In this document: in pieces, positions 12,701 to 22,989 of the stretch
Position numbering within the stretch: position 1 is the first letter of the stretch
Layout: every line of letters starts with the position of its first letter
Origin: Vitis vinifera
Lineage: Eukaryota; Streptophyta; Magnoliopsida; Vitales; Vitaceae
Direction: 5' to 3'
Assembly (NCBI RefSeq): GCF_030704535.1
Contig: NC_081817.1
Location: 1,689,001-1,753,000, forward strand
DNA length: 64,000 nucleotides
The notes under the pieces: model-generated
What the model was told of the DNA's origin: nothing
The model's database searches: none
Seen by the model: only the letters and a program-made list of their open reading frames with translations
Translations under genes and position numbers: made by a program

Positions 12701-14324
12701 CAAATTCCTATTTCATTGTAAGTGAACTTAGACTCATCAATTTGGGTTTTAAGTGTGGGGTGTCAGTCTTTATCTAAGTGTCAGATTTGTTTAATTCCTA
12801 CATCTTGGAACAAAGGGAGAGGACCAGATAATCTGATTTTATAAAAGGTCCAATAAAAAAGGTTTGTAAATTTTTTATTAGGTAGAAAAAACAACTGCCT
12901 TCACCTCCCAGAATGGTTCAAATGGTTTTGGTTCTTAATTAAGTTTAAATTTCTGTGGCATAGTTTTCACTCTCTTCTAAATTTCAGTAGTGCCTCAGTT
13001 AGGTACTCTCCCTTAAGGTGGCATAGCTCCTTTGTGGGAAGAAGGCAAAATAAGGCTTGTTTTATGCATTTTCAAAGATCTAAAATAAATCAAAGATCAT
13101 TTGAAAATGAGGAGATGTCAAATCAAAGACTCAAAAGCACTTTCCTCGATAATTTCTATCTATGGCACAGATGTAGGCTCTATGCTTTTAATTGATTTTC
13201 CATATTGGATGGGTTCCTGTTGAGGGTAGCTTTTTGGTTTCCCTCCTCTTTTTCTCTTGGTAGGAAAAAGAGAAAACATATATTAAAAGCACCTAAGTGG
13301 AGGCGTAGCACGGTACACACAAGGTTTTCCCTCTTTTTTGTTTTGCCTCTTAGCACCTGTCGTATACATCATGTGTACTCTCATGTGCTAATTCTTTTGG
13401 CACTTTTAATATATCCTCTTATTTATCAAAAAAATATGATACAAATTATGAGAGTGAAGGACAAACTGCTTTTAATCTCTGGTAATTGTAAAATGCACAA
13501 ATTCTTAACTGTATGCAGAACTTTCATCCAAGATCTATCCACACTACCACTAGGATTCAAATTACTAATTGCACAACAATTTCTAATTTCATCACCACCA
13601 AACTCATCCAAATCAATCAAATTCAACCACATTTCAAAGAAGCTACGCCTCCAAGACAATCCAAACAACCCAAACCTCAAAAAGATCACATTAAATTCAC
13701 AGGATCAACAAGCCCTAACTACTCATATTCTCAAGAACTCACCTCCTAATATTTTCAGAATTATGTGGAACTGGTCCATGCTCCCTACCATTCACTATAC
13801 CAACTTATCCTACCGTGTCTCTGGCAGTGTCATTTTCACTCTCTTCCTACCACATTAGTCCCGAGATGAACACCAATTTCATTAAATATTAATGATTCTA
13901 AAATGCACGAATCCTCAATTCTACTCCCTTCCACAACAAAACAAACTCCTCAATCACACTTCTAACAGAATCCCAATCATCAATCGCAACCAAACTCATC
14001 CAAATCTAAAACTCAAGAAAAAGATCAAACAATCCCTGGCTACTCAAATTGCCTGATCCTCCCAAACCTACACCAGATCGAGCCTAGAATCACGCAATTA
14101 CGAGTTCCAACCCATAAAACAACCAAATCAAACCACCAAAACATCGTATATCAGCAGAAATGAAAACTGATAAGAGATAGAGAGCTCGGAAAAATGACCT
14201 TAGAGGTGCCACGAGAGTGAGTCCAGGAGCCCCAGGCGGATGAGTAGGGCTCGCCGATGTTGTAGGGCAGATCTTTGAGGCCGGCTCCAGATCCAGCTAC
14301 CACGCCCTTCAAGAACTTCAGCAT
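751..14324 (-). CDS. CTEXP: SCY1-like pseudokinase (CTEXP/SCYL1 type), 5' half; continues past left edge
   Basis: Six coding exons, minus strand, in order: 14199-14324, 12064-12162, 3253-3404, 2719-2791, 1482-1604 and 751-859. All junctions are GT..AG and in phase; the sixth ends in phase 1, so the gene continues to the left. They encode about 227 N-terminal residues starting MLKFLKGVVAGSGAGLKDLP. The kinase fold is recognisable but degenerate: HGN (residues 152-154) stands where HRD is expected and AFD (172-174) where DFG is expected, so it is predicted to be catalytically inactive. SCY1-like proteins of this type bind tRNA/nuclear-pore or COPI trafficking machinery; the plant member is described as a cytoplasmic tRNA export protein (family knowledge). 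The start is the first ATG matching the family, preceded by a GA-rich leader. Introns 1 and 2 (2.0 and 8.7 kb) are inflated by LINEs. No coding exon was found in 1-750. Confidence 0.9.
4141..4847 (+). mobile_element. Old LINE (copy B), left half, interrupted by a younger LINE
   Basis: Plus-strand reading, with many stops and frameshifts, gives fragments of an L1-type reverse transcriptase just after the FADD box (MGWILSCCEAV, a KSEI-IPV-like stretch, then YLSK-GWLTLIK). It is strongly decayed and 5'-truncated near 4140. The reading is cut at 4847 by the younger minus-strand LINE and resumes at 8556, which makes it the older host copy. Confidence 0.7.
5003..7534 (-). CDS. LINE ORF2: reverse transcriptase and zf-RVT region
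   Basis: Open frame of 843 codons belonging to LINE copy A. It shows the reverse transcriptase fingers and palm (DGFTLAFWKSCW; PISLLGSLYKIIAKVLTNRL; QNAFVEGRQILDAVLVANE; RGLRQGDPLSPYLFVL), the catalytic box FADDTLLFCED, and at the C-terminus the plant zf-RVT motif CVLCKENEESTDHILIHC. The reverse transcriptase copies LINE RNA at a nicked target. The listed first Met is not a real start: the protein is continuous upstream with the endonuclease fragment apart from one frameshift near 7680. A gene predictor could mistake this for a host gene. Confidence 0.9.
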   Translation of the reverse strand: MANARRRGNFISSLTVRGVRLSKEEELREGIGSYFKSLFEEPRVRRPDVESSLFKTLDALDNETLEGHFSEEEVYKAISELGGDKAPGPDGFTLAFWKSCWPIVGGEVMQVFEEFHVQNNVFRSHNATFLVLIPKKGGASDVQDFRPISLLGSLYKIIAKVLTNRLKRVMGKLVSYSQNAFVEGRQILDAVLVANEAIDSRKRSASAGLVCKLDIEKAYDHVNWKFLLSVLEKMGFGPKWRSWILFCISTVRMAVLVNGTPTEFFSTYRGLRQGDPLSPYLFVLIMEAFSSLISKAEEKGFIRGFRVMGRNGEGTSVSHLLFADDTLLFCEDNRNQLIFWKWVVICFEMVSGLKINLKKSEIIPVGGVEDVDRAVAVFGCKVGNLPTTYLGLPLGALHNSCRVWDGVEERFKRKLATWKKQYLSKGGHLTLIKSTISNLPIYFMSLFVIPRKVRIRLEKIQREFLWGDVEGRRRIHLVRWTAICKDKKYGGLGLRHLKEFNHALLGKWLWRFSLERESLWRKVIVGKFGEGEGGWTTREVRESYGMSLWKDIRKGWEEFFLKTSIGIGNGRCTRFWWDYWAGESKLKDLFPLLFRIASHNSALVADLWGRQGDGGGGWEVHFRRPFHDWELGEVSRFLSHISAIKIQEGEDSLIWKIERKGKFSVKSYYRSLKVENNPLFPAKEVWGSRAPLRTRFFAWEAVWGEISTVDMLMRRGWSMVNRCVLCKENEESTDHILIHCGKTRELWTVVLSSFGVVWVFPNSVRNLLIEWKIKGLEKKRSVVWKMVPICLFWCIWGERNRRMFQEEEKSDMSLKNLFLRALLEWSQQVMDVDFLSFMNLLGG
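7671..8541 (-). pseudogene. LINE ORF2 endonuclease fragment (5'-truncated, frameshifted)
   Basis: Encodes an apurinic/L1-type endonuclease domain: QETK near the start, VGDFNAVR in the middle and SDHWPILLDC late, all hallmark catalytic or DNA-binding motifs of this fold. The first residues are missing because reverse transcription stopped there. The frame ends at a stop near 7671, but the +1 frame continues into the reverse transcriptase (LSEEDRHSQRIVRDEF), so a single-base indel separates the two ORF2 halves. Confidence 0.88.
8556..9900 (+). mobile_element. Old LINE (copy B), right half
   Basis: Continuation of the plus-strand decayed LINE after the inserted copy A and its TSD. Readable pieces include TIRRGWIEFQARTKFE, FPALYSIVNSTDAWMVKFWD, WEVDMVEDFLKKI and a zf-RVT remnant (LTNHTLMHCGVAHSLWHLL). 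The 3' tail ends around 9890 in an A-run. Many stops and frameshifts show it is much older than copy A. Confidence 0.75.
9974..10306. repeat. 111-bp tandem repeat, three copies
   Basis: Copies begin at 9974, 10085 and 10196, each opening GAAACT(T/G)CT.TGATAAATC and ending in the TTAGCTTCTTTCTTAG region. Copies 1 and 2 differ at only a few positions; copy 3 has diverged more. The array sits just past the 3' end of LINE copy B inside intron 2 of the SCY1-like gene. No coding potential is visible. Confidence 0.9.
10640..11030 (-). mobile_element. LINE fragment (copy C), zf-RVT region
   Basis: Minus-strand frame encodes the C-terminal end of a LINE ORF2: CCLYKESEHHILIHCKRTKVLW followed by LLLEWKVKGLDKKRRHVWQ, matching the same region of copy A. 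The upstream part (10890-11030) is frameshifted and only weakly readable. It is truncated at both ends. Confidence 0.7.
11400..11665 (+). mobile_element. LINE 3' end (copy D), split by copy E
   Basis: GC-richer tail (CCGTGTACACTTCTTGTA, then TTTTGGGTACACTAC) typical of the LINE 3' UTRs in this window. It resumes after an insertion as TTTTAATATATAACC..CTTGCCTATCAAAAA, the family's terminal (C/T)TATC(A)n. The left boundary is uncertain. Confidence 0.55.
11535..11623 (-). mobile_element. Short LINE 3' tail (copy E) inserted in copy D
   Basis: Minus-strand piece of under 90 bp ending TTTACTCATC then poly(A) (T-run up to 11543). It is flanked by ACACTACTTTT (11524-11534) and ACACCACTTTT (11624-11634), an imperfect target-site duplication. 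Severely 5'-truncated. Confidence 0.65.
12330..12354 (-). mobile_element. 25-bp LINE stub with 17-bp target duplication (copy F)
   Basis: The insert consists only of ATTACCTATC plus poly(A) on the minus strand. Flanks 12313-12329 and 12355-12371 are 17-mers identical at 14 positions, the mark of target-primed insertion that aborted almost at once. It lies in intron 2 of the SCY1-like gene. Confidence 0.7.
13205..13435 (+). mobile_element. LINE 3' end (copy G)
   Basis: Plus-strand 3' UTR-like sequence (GTACACACAAGG, TGCCTCTTAGCACC, CTTTTAATATATCC) ending TTATTTATCAAAAAAA at about 13434. It resembles the other LINE tails in the window. Located in intron 1 of the SCY1-like gene; the left boundary is approximate. 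The open frame across it is fortuitous. Confidence 0.6.
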
Positions 14325-14699
14325 CTTCGATCGATCCCAAAGACAGATGAGACCACCGCTATCTCTCCCTCTCCCTCTCCCTCCCTCTTCGATCTTCTCA
14401 GAGAAGTTTCTAAATTCTAATTCTATTATTCTCTCTCGCTCACTCTCTGATGCAAATGTGGAAAAAACTGAATTGTAGTGGTTGTTATTCAGTGCTTCGC
14501 GGTGCTGTGTGTTACGCTGTAGCCTTCCTGATTTTAGCCGTCGTGCCGTGGCTTGGTCGTGTCGGCCGTTAAACTTCGAACGATTCGAAAACATGCTGAA
14601 ATTGCTTGTACCTTGGCTTCCAAACCTTGTACTTGTACCTAGTGATTGGACATGTGTTGTTTTGTTAATTTTGTATTTTTTAGGCATGTTCCGCGGTTG

Positions 14700-17600
14700 T
14701 TTTCAAAAACAATTTTTCGTTATTTAAAATTAAAAAAATTAGAAAAATACGATTCATAATCAAAAACTATTTTTTTTTAATAACCAAAGGTATATTCTAT
14801 GAACATCTTTTAATTATTTTCACTTATTTTTTAAAATTATTTTAAAAAATAATTATACATATATAATATGATTAAAAATAAAATATTAAACATAATAATT
14901 ATTTTTAAAAATATTAAAAATGAATTAAAAATATTTTAAGTTTTTATACAGACTTTGTTTTATAAAAGCATCAAAAAAACCATTTTCAAAAACTATTTTT
15001 TTAAAATATGTTTGGTTGTGTTGTGTGATTTAAAAAAAAAATAAATAAAGTGAAATATAAAACAATTTTGAAATAATAAGTATAAATTATTTCCGACTTT
15101 TAAAAATAAAAAGAAAATATGAGCCTATTTGGTCATATTTTTCAAACTTGTTTTTAAAAATTGTTTTTAAGTTAAAGAATAAAAAATAATTTTTAAAATA
15201 AGATTTAAAAACCATAGTCATACATACCTTAAGTTTTTAATATTATTATTTTGAATTTAATTTTTTTCAAAATTTCAAAAGTTATTTTAAAACCAATAAT
15301 CTTTTTTTTTTTTTTTTGGGTCATATTTTGTATTTATATTTCCTTTTTTTGGTTTAAATACCTATTAAGTGATAACAATAATAAAAATTATTATTGAAGT
15401 CTTGTGGAAAGTACTTGTAATCTTCTTTCCAATGATAGTACACAAAACCAACTATAATTATTGGACTTTATACAAGTAGCATCATTAGCATATTATTTGA
15501 GACTCTATGACCTATTTAATAACTTTTATTCAAACCATATTTTTTTATAACTTCAAAAAATTTGTTTAATAGGCTTTTAATAGAAAATAATTTTGTAGAC
15601 AAATTATTTTTTATAAACAAAATTTAGATTTTTTTTTTAATCATGTCGTGAAGTGTCATTAACAATAATTGAAATGATAAAAATGCTTTAAAAACTTTTA
15701 TTAAAAAAAATTGTTTTCATATTTGCATTTGCAAAAAAAAAATTATTTTTCAAGACAATTGACAACTAATTTTAATTTTTAAAGGCTATTCTTTTATAAT
15801 TGTGTTTGGATGAATGTTAGGAAGGAGGTCCCGGATATTCTAATATCTTTATTTTTTATTTTTAGATATCTTATTTAAGATTCCGTTATATAGTGATTTA
15901 TGGAGCATTTAAGATATCATTTAGAAATACCAAATTTCAGATAAAATTTTTTAAATATTAAATATGTTATAAATACTTCATAAAATCATTATTAAACACA
16001 CTTTAAATGTGGTTGCATTTGACATTGTTTATATTTAAATAATTTTTAGTAGAAGTGTTTTCTCATAAAGTGTTAAAATCACTTTTCAAATATTTTTTAG
16101 ATCCCGTTTGGTAGTAACTATTGAAAGCCTTTTTACTATTTTTAGTGTTTTAAAATTTTTATCATTCAAATGTAAAAAATATTAGAAACGCTCTTTAGAA
16201 TCACTCCCAAACGCATTGTTAGAAAACACTATAAAGTAATTTTACAACATTAGTGAATTTTTTTATTTTTAAAAGTGTTTTATGAAGAAATACTCGACAA
16301 GTGATTTTCTTAAAAGCACTTTATGAAAATTTAAGTAAAAACAGTGCCAAACATGCTCATGTTTAATTAAAATATTTTTTTAATTTTGCCAAATACATAA
16401 GGGCTCGTTTGATCATATTTTTTTAAACTTGTTTTTAAAAAACTGTTTTTAAGTTAAAGAGTTAAAAAATAATTTTTAAAAACAAGTTTCAAAAAACATG
16501 ATTACATGGATGTTTTCCTTTTTAAAAAAAAAAAACTAATGAAAATAATTTTACTTATTTTTTAAAAATTATTATTTATTTCACATTATTTTAGAAAATA
16601 ATGACAAGACAATGTTAGAAATTTGTAAAAACAATTTTTTTTTTTGTTTATTTTGCAGGTTTAATTTTATTTCGAAAAGACCTTTTAAACGCTTCCTAAA
16701 ATCACTCTCAAATAGATTCTAACACCGTGATTATTCCGAGCATTCACATTTTATAAGGAGTAAAGATAATTTTTTTATTGTCTAAATTAAAGTCAATTGA
16801 TTGAAATATTTTGATGAAGGTGATAAAAATAGTTGAGAAATGGACAAGCCCACAAACACAAACATATAACTAAAATATAATGCCTTATAATAATCTATCT
16901 CTAATTTGGAACACACCATAGACTATAGTTTTCATCCATTCAAAGCATTAATTTTTCCAATATGATATTGGCCCATCTCAAACTCAACTTGTCTGTCACC
17001 ATAAAACCCTAACCTTAACTTCATCGAAAGTTCTCAATCCAAAACCTCAGTCCATCTTCTTCCTCCTCTTTCCTTGTTCGTTAAGAACCCTAGCTTACAC
17101 ACACTGTTGTTGTGGCTGCTGGATTGTCAAACAAGTTATAGACTTTCAACTTTCAAGCGACTTCAAAGAAGCCCACCATCATTAATATTATATTCCTACA
17201 TCCCTCCACAGTGTGTGCTTGTCATTTTCTTGAACAATTTTTTTGTGATTTTTTAGTGTCGTTTTGACGGTCATGTCAAAGGAAATTTTTAAAAAGTTTG
17301 GATGTAAGTCTGAGTTGTGAGTTTTACGGTGAATTTGATAGTTATTTTGGAAAATAGATTTTTATTCTATTAAAAAAATATATTTAATAATTAAAAATTA
17401 ATTTTATTTATTTATTAATAATTATTTTAAAAAATAATTACATAAACATATAACATGATTAAAAATAAAACGTTAACCATAAATTTTATTTTTAAAATAT
17501 TAAAAACAGATTAAAATTATTTTAGGTTTTTAAATAAATTTTTATTATCACATCCTCGTATTTTTAATGTGTTTTAAAATTTGAAAAAGTATATAATAAT

Positions 17601-18400
17601 GATTATTTTTACTTTTATTTGCCATGCCATTACAAAAATTAAATACTATTTCACCTCTAAAATCAAGTCAAACAAATTGACAATTTTCTTCTTTTAGTAT
17701 AAAAGTGAAAATTCTGAAAAGAAACATGTTCTAGTTAAAAATTCACACTTTTAGGGTTTATTTACTAAAAATTATATATATATATATTTTTTATGTGATA
17801 AATAAATTTTTAAAAAATATGGGTGACAATATATATATATATATATTTCAATGATATGTTTTAAAAAATAATTATATAAATATGGAAAAAATTAAAATAA
17901 AATATTATAAATAAAATTTATTTTTAAAAACATAAAAAACAAGTTAATAATAACCTATTTGATGGTGTGATTTAAAAACAGATTTATTTATTTTTTAAAG
18001 AAACATAAAATTACTTTTTAAAATTTCTAATATTATTTAACCATTGTTATCTCGAAATAATTTTTAAAAATAAACAAAAATGGAGAATAATTTTTAGAAA
18101 ATAAGGAAAAATTATTTTTACCAATTTTTAAAATTAAAAGGAAAAAATGGACCCAATTATGTTTTTTAAAAACAGTCTTTAAGTTAAAGAATACAAAACA
18201 GTTTTTAAAAATAAGGTTTACAGAGTTTTAAGCTTTTAAATAAACTTTTATTCTATAAAAAATTAAATAATAATGTTTTAAAAAAAGCGTAATTGTTTTT
18301 TAAATCACTTCTTGAAAAATATCAAATATTCCCCTTAAAAAAAAGGTTAATTTTATAAGATTTATTGGTTAAAACTTAAAACAATATCAAAAACATAATT
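14700..18400. other. Gene-free AT-rich block with dispersed repeats
   Basis: Very AT-rich, with long A and T runs, (AT)n at 17777-17788, 17832-17845 and 18404-18426, and no supportable gene. A repeat with core AACTTGTTTTTAAAAA..TTTTTAAGTTAAAGA recurs near 15140, 16425 and 18165. An inverted-repeat element with TTTGG-AGT..ACTTTT-like ends spans roughly 16105-16360. This separates the SCY1-like gene from the WRKY pair. Confidence 0.6.
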
Positions 18401-18574
18401 AAATATATATATATATATATATATATTTAGTTATTACAAGAACAGTGTGCAGAAAAGCCATAGCGTCAAACACGGGAGGCCTTGCCCGATTCACACCAGA
18501 GATGCAGAACCAGAACAAAAATGGAGCCCTGTTCACAAAACCCCAGCATACGCCATGGGACCCATAGAATAATC

Positions 18575-18729
18575 TTGACTTTTTCTGGGGACCGATGGTC
18601 GTGACCGTAGGGAGAATGGGATTCAACTATTTGAACCCCTCCAATGAATTGAACTCAATACAATCTGATCATTTTCGTCATCATTCTCAACTTTGAACAG
18701 CCAGATGAAGAATTCTCATCATGGGTCAA
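18575..18729 (+). promoter_or_regulatory. W-box pair upstream of WRKY55-like gene
   Basis: TTGACT at 18575-18580 and TTGACC (minus strand) at 18724-18729 match the W-box TTGAC(C/T) bound by WRKY proteins, about 430 and 285 bp before the start codon. Auto- or cross-regulation within WRKY families is well known; use here is inference. Confidence 0.4.
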
Positions 18730-19012
18730 ACCTTCAAACCTCCTCAGAAACTTCTCCAAAGCCCTTGGATTGATGTTCAATGGGACGAGGTCTCCTCTTA
18801 GACTCAAGCAAAAAGTTGAAAATGTGACCATGACTAAGTCATTCTTTCCTTATTTCTTCTACTGGCCGTGTCTAAGAAACCAAATACTTTTGAATAATTT
18901 CCACAGATCTCACCAGCATAGAAGTTCCCATAAAGTTAATTAAATTACGTCTTTAAATTCCCAGAAGACTTTGCGGAGAATTCCGGAGAAGGAATAGAGA
19001 GAATTAACTGCC

Positions 19013-21013
19013 ATGGAGGAGACCCTTTCTCATATTGTTCGAGGGTGCAAGTTGGCTAGAGAGCTTGAATCAAACATCCCGAACCTCGCCAAGCAGCCCA
19101 GGATGCTGGCCAAGTCCTGTGATGAGATCATGAAGATTTTCGGGACTGCGAAGGAGAGGCTGAATGCTCAGGATGACCACTCGGCATATCCCTACATGTT
19201 TGCGCAGGCCTCGGGGATGGAGACCAGTGGGGAAATGCAGGAATGGCTGAAGACAAGCTACCTGCAAGCGCTCCAAGCACAGTATGGCTTGACAGAGAGC
19301 AAGGTAGGTGGGATCGAACCTGTGACCTTGTCGGGTCATCCTGGTTTTGAGCTGGGTGGACGGGATAGGGAAGGCTCAGCCAGATCAACAGGCAGCGGAG
19401 GAGAGTTTCAGGCAATGGAAGGATCAGATTCCGGGAATAGTAATTCGCAAAGATTACGAAGAAGGTAAGAAAATTGATACAGCTAGTGTTGGTTTTCTTC
19501 TTCATGTACATGCAACACTAGGCCTATTCATGCATATATAGTAAATCAAACGCATATATATATAATCAAGTAGCTGTAGTGACTCTTATAGATTTATCCA
19601 CAATGATTTTTATTTATTTTTATACCTGGAGGAAGAATTTGGAAAGGAAAATTTGTTATATAGATTTTCCCAGTAGATATATATTTTGACTGTAACATGT
19701 ATCAGAAATGTTTGGTAGGTAAGAAAATAGGTTTAAACTGAGGCCTAACTCATTTGGTATTCGCAGAAAGGATGATATAAGGAAAAGGAAGGAGACAGTA
19801 GCAGCGCCTAGAATTGGGAACACTGATATTCCTCCGGATGACAATTTTACTTGGAGAAAATATGGGCAAAAGGAGATCCTGGGATCAAAGTACCCAAGGT
19901 AATTAACTAAAATAATTGACAGAAAGTTTATTCTCATATATTGATATGTGGATTATTCTACATAGATTATGATAAATTATACTCCTTTTTAGTTTAAGCA
20001 TACCTTTCGACCTTTCTGGGATGATTGGGACTCCTCTTCTCATACTCATTCTACATGCCAAAATACTCAGTCTTGATAGAGAATTGTCAAGCTAAGTACT
20101 CCAGTTTGCCTCTTGAGAAGGTCATATATTAGCTGATAATTGAAAACATGTAGGACCATTGCATGTGAAGGTTCACAAGCGTGACTTAATTTTGTTGCAT
20201 TCAGAGTTGTCTTCTATATATGTTTGGACAGACCAATGACAAAGTAGTATCTAACTTTTTGAATAAGATTTGATATATACATATCGTTAATTTTATTGAA
20301 TTTTTTTATAACATGTTGGCAAAACTTTTTTAAGTATAATTGGCTGGAAGTTAGGCTAGAATCACAATTGAGAAGAAAAGTTAGATTTAGAAGATGGAAT
20401 GGTGATGTTACGGCTTCGGCCACACCACCAATGTAAGCATAAGATTTCTTGCTCTCCTGGTTCTTGTTCTTCTCCTTTGTGACATCGAATCTCTTTCTTC
20501 AGGAGTTACTATAGATGCACCCACCAGAAACTATACAACTGTCCAGCCAAGAAACAAGTACAGCGGCTCGAACATGATCCCTTCATGTTTGATATAACTT
20601 ATATAGATGATCACACCTGCCACAAGTCTGCCACAGCTCCTTCAGTCCCACCGCCTCCACCAGAAGTGACACCTGAGATGATTCAGGCCACAACTGCACA
20701 ACTGCCCATGGGGAGGTGGCTCTCCATGGAACTCAAGCCAACAGGAGAAGCCGCAAATGCCTTTGTAGATCATTCCCAAGTTCAAATGCACGTAGACTTG
20801 GGTCTAGGCGAGGGAAGCAGCAGCAGCATGGTTGGCACTGGGGGAAGTACTGCAGGTCCTTCCATGGTTCGATTCGGGCGAGAAGCGGAATATCCAGTGG
20901 TGGATCTCGCTGATACAATGTTCAATTCTGGTAGCAGTAGTAGCAATAGCATGGACTTCCTCTTCACTCACACGGAGGAAAAATGGGAGCCGGCTGGTGA
21001 CAAGAAAAACTGA
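19013..21013 (+). CDS. WRKY55: Group III WRKY transcription factor, WRKY55-like
   Basis: Three exons: 19013-19464, 19767-19898 and 20503-21013 (1095 bp, 364 residues). The DNA-binding domain has W180RKYGQK186 and a C2HC zinc finger C200-X7-C208-X23-H232-X-C234, the group III signature. The intron inside the Arg codon of YPR-SYY is the position conserved in this group. The N-terminus ([20 protein letters not shown]) matches the WRKY55 type, and basic SQRLRRR precedes the domain. It should be a nuclear regulator binding W-boxes; WRKY55 homologues act in leaf senescence and salicylate-linked defence (family knowledge). Reading through the alternative GT at 19304 keeps frame to 19464, so a shorter exon 1 cannot be excluded. 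The 3' end faces the WRKY70/54-like gene 670 bp away. Confidence 0.93.
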
Positions 21014-21683
21014 TTAATTCCATAACCCCATGAAATTATTACTTCTCTTCGGATGAACCCTAATTTTGAATTTGTTAATTTTCACTGTATTTGATAAAGA
21101 AATGACTATTCATTCTCACTGGTTCATGACATGATCATAGCCAGAAGTTCTTGGACTGTCCAAGTTTAGAAATCACATTCATGTGACAATTTGGCATTAT
21201 TTTCTCAATTTAGCAAAGAGACTGCATATTATGGTTATCGCCAAAGCCCGTACGTACTCTACTTCTGAGACCCACATACGGGTGGCATCTGGCTAGCTAG
21301 AATATGGTTATTCATGAAAGCTGTTTTTTCCCATCTTATTTGGATTGATCAGTAGTCTCTGGAAAACGTACACTTTGTTTGATCTTTTTTTTTTTTTGTC
21401 TTGGGGGAAAATGTCTGGGTATCTTTTTAGGCATCATAAATCATAGCTGCTTGAGACGCATCATAAGATGACCCGTCTTGAGAGACTCTCAAGATTAATG
21501 CTGATTGAGAGCAGTTGAAGTTTCTGAACTTTCTTAAGTTAAGCATTAGAGACATGGTTCTCCAATGAATTTAAGATGAGGAACACAAGCATTTTCATTT
21601 CATGAAATTAGTAGTAGTACAACAGTATGTACAGCAAAACCTCTGGGGGTTTTCTACATTTCTTGACGAGGATTAATAATTAC

Positions 21684-22980
21684 CTAGAAAAACTGAAAAG
21701 GACTTTCATCAAACTGAAACTGATCATCACCTTCAAAATCCAGACACCCAAGCACAAAGTCCATGTCAGTATTATGAGAAGCAGTAGTAGCAGTAGTAGT
21801 GGTGGTTGCATTTCTTGAATACATGGTGGAATCCACATTCTGATCTTGATTCCCATGATCATCAGACCCCCCTCTTTGAGTAACCATTGCGGGCATGAAT
21901 GAGTCCAAAGCCTCTAAACCTGACCATAAATTGATAGAATCCATTGAAGAAACATTGTCTGAAGTGAGATCACTCACCACTGTCTCCTCCTTTATAAGTT
22001 CTGGTTTCATTTCCTGAACTTCTTCTGGGATCTTTGATTCAGACCCAACCATATTATTAGAATCATAGCCAGGATAAGAGCTTCCAATGAACTGGGGAGC
22101 CTTGAGAATATCTCTGCAAGTATGGTGGCCAATGTATGTTGTGTGATACATTATGGGATTCTCCTTCATTCTTTGTACTTGTTTCGTAGCTCGGCAGCTT
22201 TGCTCATGCTTCCTCGTGCATCTGTAGTAGCTCCTGTGTGAATCAAAAGGCAATGAATATAATTAGGGTTTTTTTTTTAGTTTTCCCATATCAAATGAAA
22301 CGACAATTGATTGTTGCACATGAAATCAGAGCTTTTTCTACATGAATTTGAGTACTTTTGCTTGTTTAAGATACATGAATTTCAGTACTTTTTCTTGTTT
22401 AAGATACATGAATTTCAGTACTTTTTCTTGTTTAAGATGATTTGAGATTGAAATCAGAGGTTTGATTTCTTTATATACCTTGGGAATTTTGCATTGAGGA
22501 TCTCCTTTTGCCCATATTTCCTCCATGCATGGCCATCTTCTATAGTGGAGGAGACCGCAGTCCATGTTTCAGAATTTTTTCTGCAGCAAAAACGAAAATC
22601 AAATCAGTCCCACTTTCATGAATTCCAAATCAACACACAAACTTTAAAAATAGTGTTCACCCATGAAAGATATATGTATAGATGGATCACCTCCTCTTGT
22701 AACAGCCCCGCCTGTTCTTCAACACCTTGTAGTTCCCACTCTCCGCCGGACTCTCCCCGCCGGCATCGCCGGACTGGTCATAACACCTCAGCACAGAGAG
22801 AGCCTCCGTGAAGGATCTCAAGATCTTCACCACCAGATCCTCAGCTGACACCGACCCCTGATCGGAAAAGGGCTCACGTAGCAGAATCTGCAACTGGTTC
22901 GCCAGATCCCGGCCATGAACCAGCTCCCCAACCACCCTTTTCCGATCAGTGGAAAGCCTTTCTGGAGGAGAAGTTCCCAT
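21684..22980 (-). CDS. WRKY70: Group III WRKY transcription factor, WRKY70/54-like
   Basis: Three exons on the minus strand: 22691-22980, 22479-22580 and 21684-22233 (942 bp, 313 residues). The domain contains W116RKYGQK122 and the group III finger C136-X7-C144-X23-H168-X-C170. Both introns split Arg codons, the second at the conserved PR-SYY site. The acidic C-terminal half, with a Thr/Ala tract ([10 protein letters not shown]) and DFEGDD, is likely the activation region. WRKY70/54 homologues sit at the salicylate-jasmonate crossroads and in senescence control (family knowledge); assignment to WRKY70 versus WRKY54 cannot be settled from the sequence alone. It is convergent with the WRKY55-like gene. 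Confidence 0.93.
22340..22438. repeat. 33-bp tandem repeat, three copies, in WRKY70-like intron 2
   Basis: Units start at 22340, 22373 and 22406 with ACATGAATTT(G/C)AGTACTTTT. Copies 2 and 3 are nearly identical; copy 1 differs at two positions. The period is a multiple of three, which produces a spurious repetitive open frame on the minus strand ([11 protein letters not shown]). The array is intronic. Confidence 0.9.
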
Positions 22981-22989
22981 TGAAGTTTG

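Noticed and set aside
13205-13858. 217-codon plus-strand open frame in SCY1-like intron 1
   Set aside because: Its first part is a LINE 3' tail and the rest is low-complexity Asn/Ser/Pro sequence; no family motif.
14151-14687. 178-codon minus-strand frame starting upstream of the SCY1-like start
   Set aside because: Only MLKFLKG onward matches the family; the part before it reads through the GA-rich leader and the part after residue 42 reads into the intron.
18399-18626. 75-codon minus-strand frame before the WRKY55-like gene
   Set aside because: Ends in the AT microsatellite and lacks any recognisable domain; probably promoter sequence.
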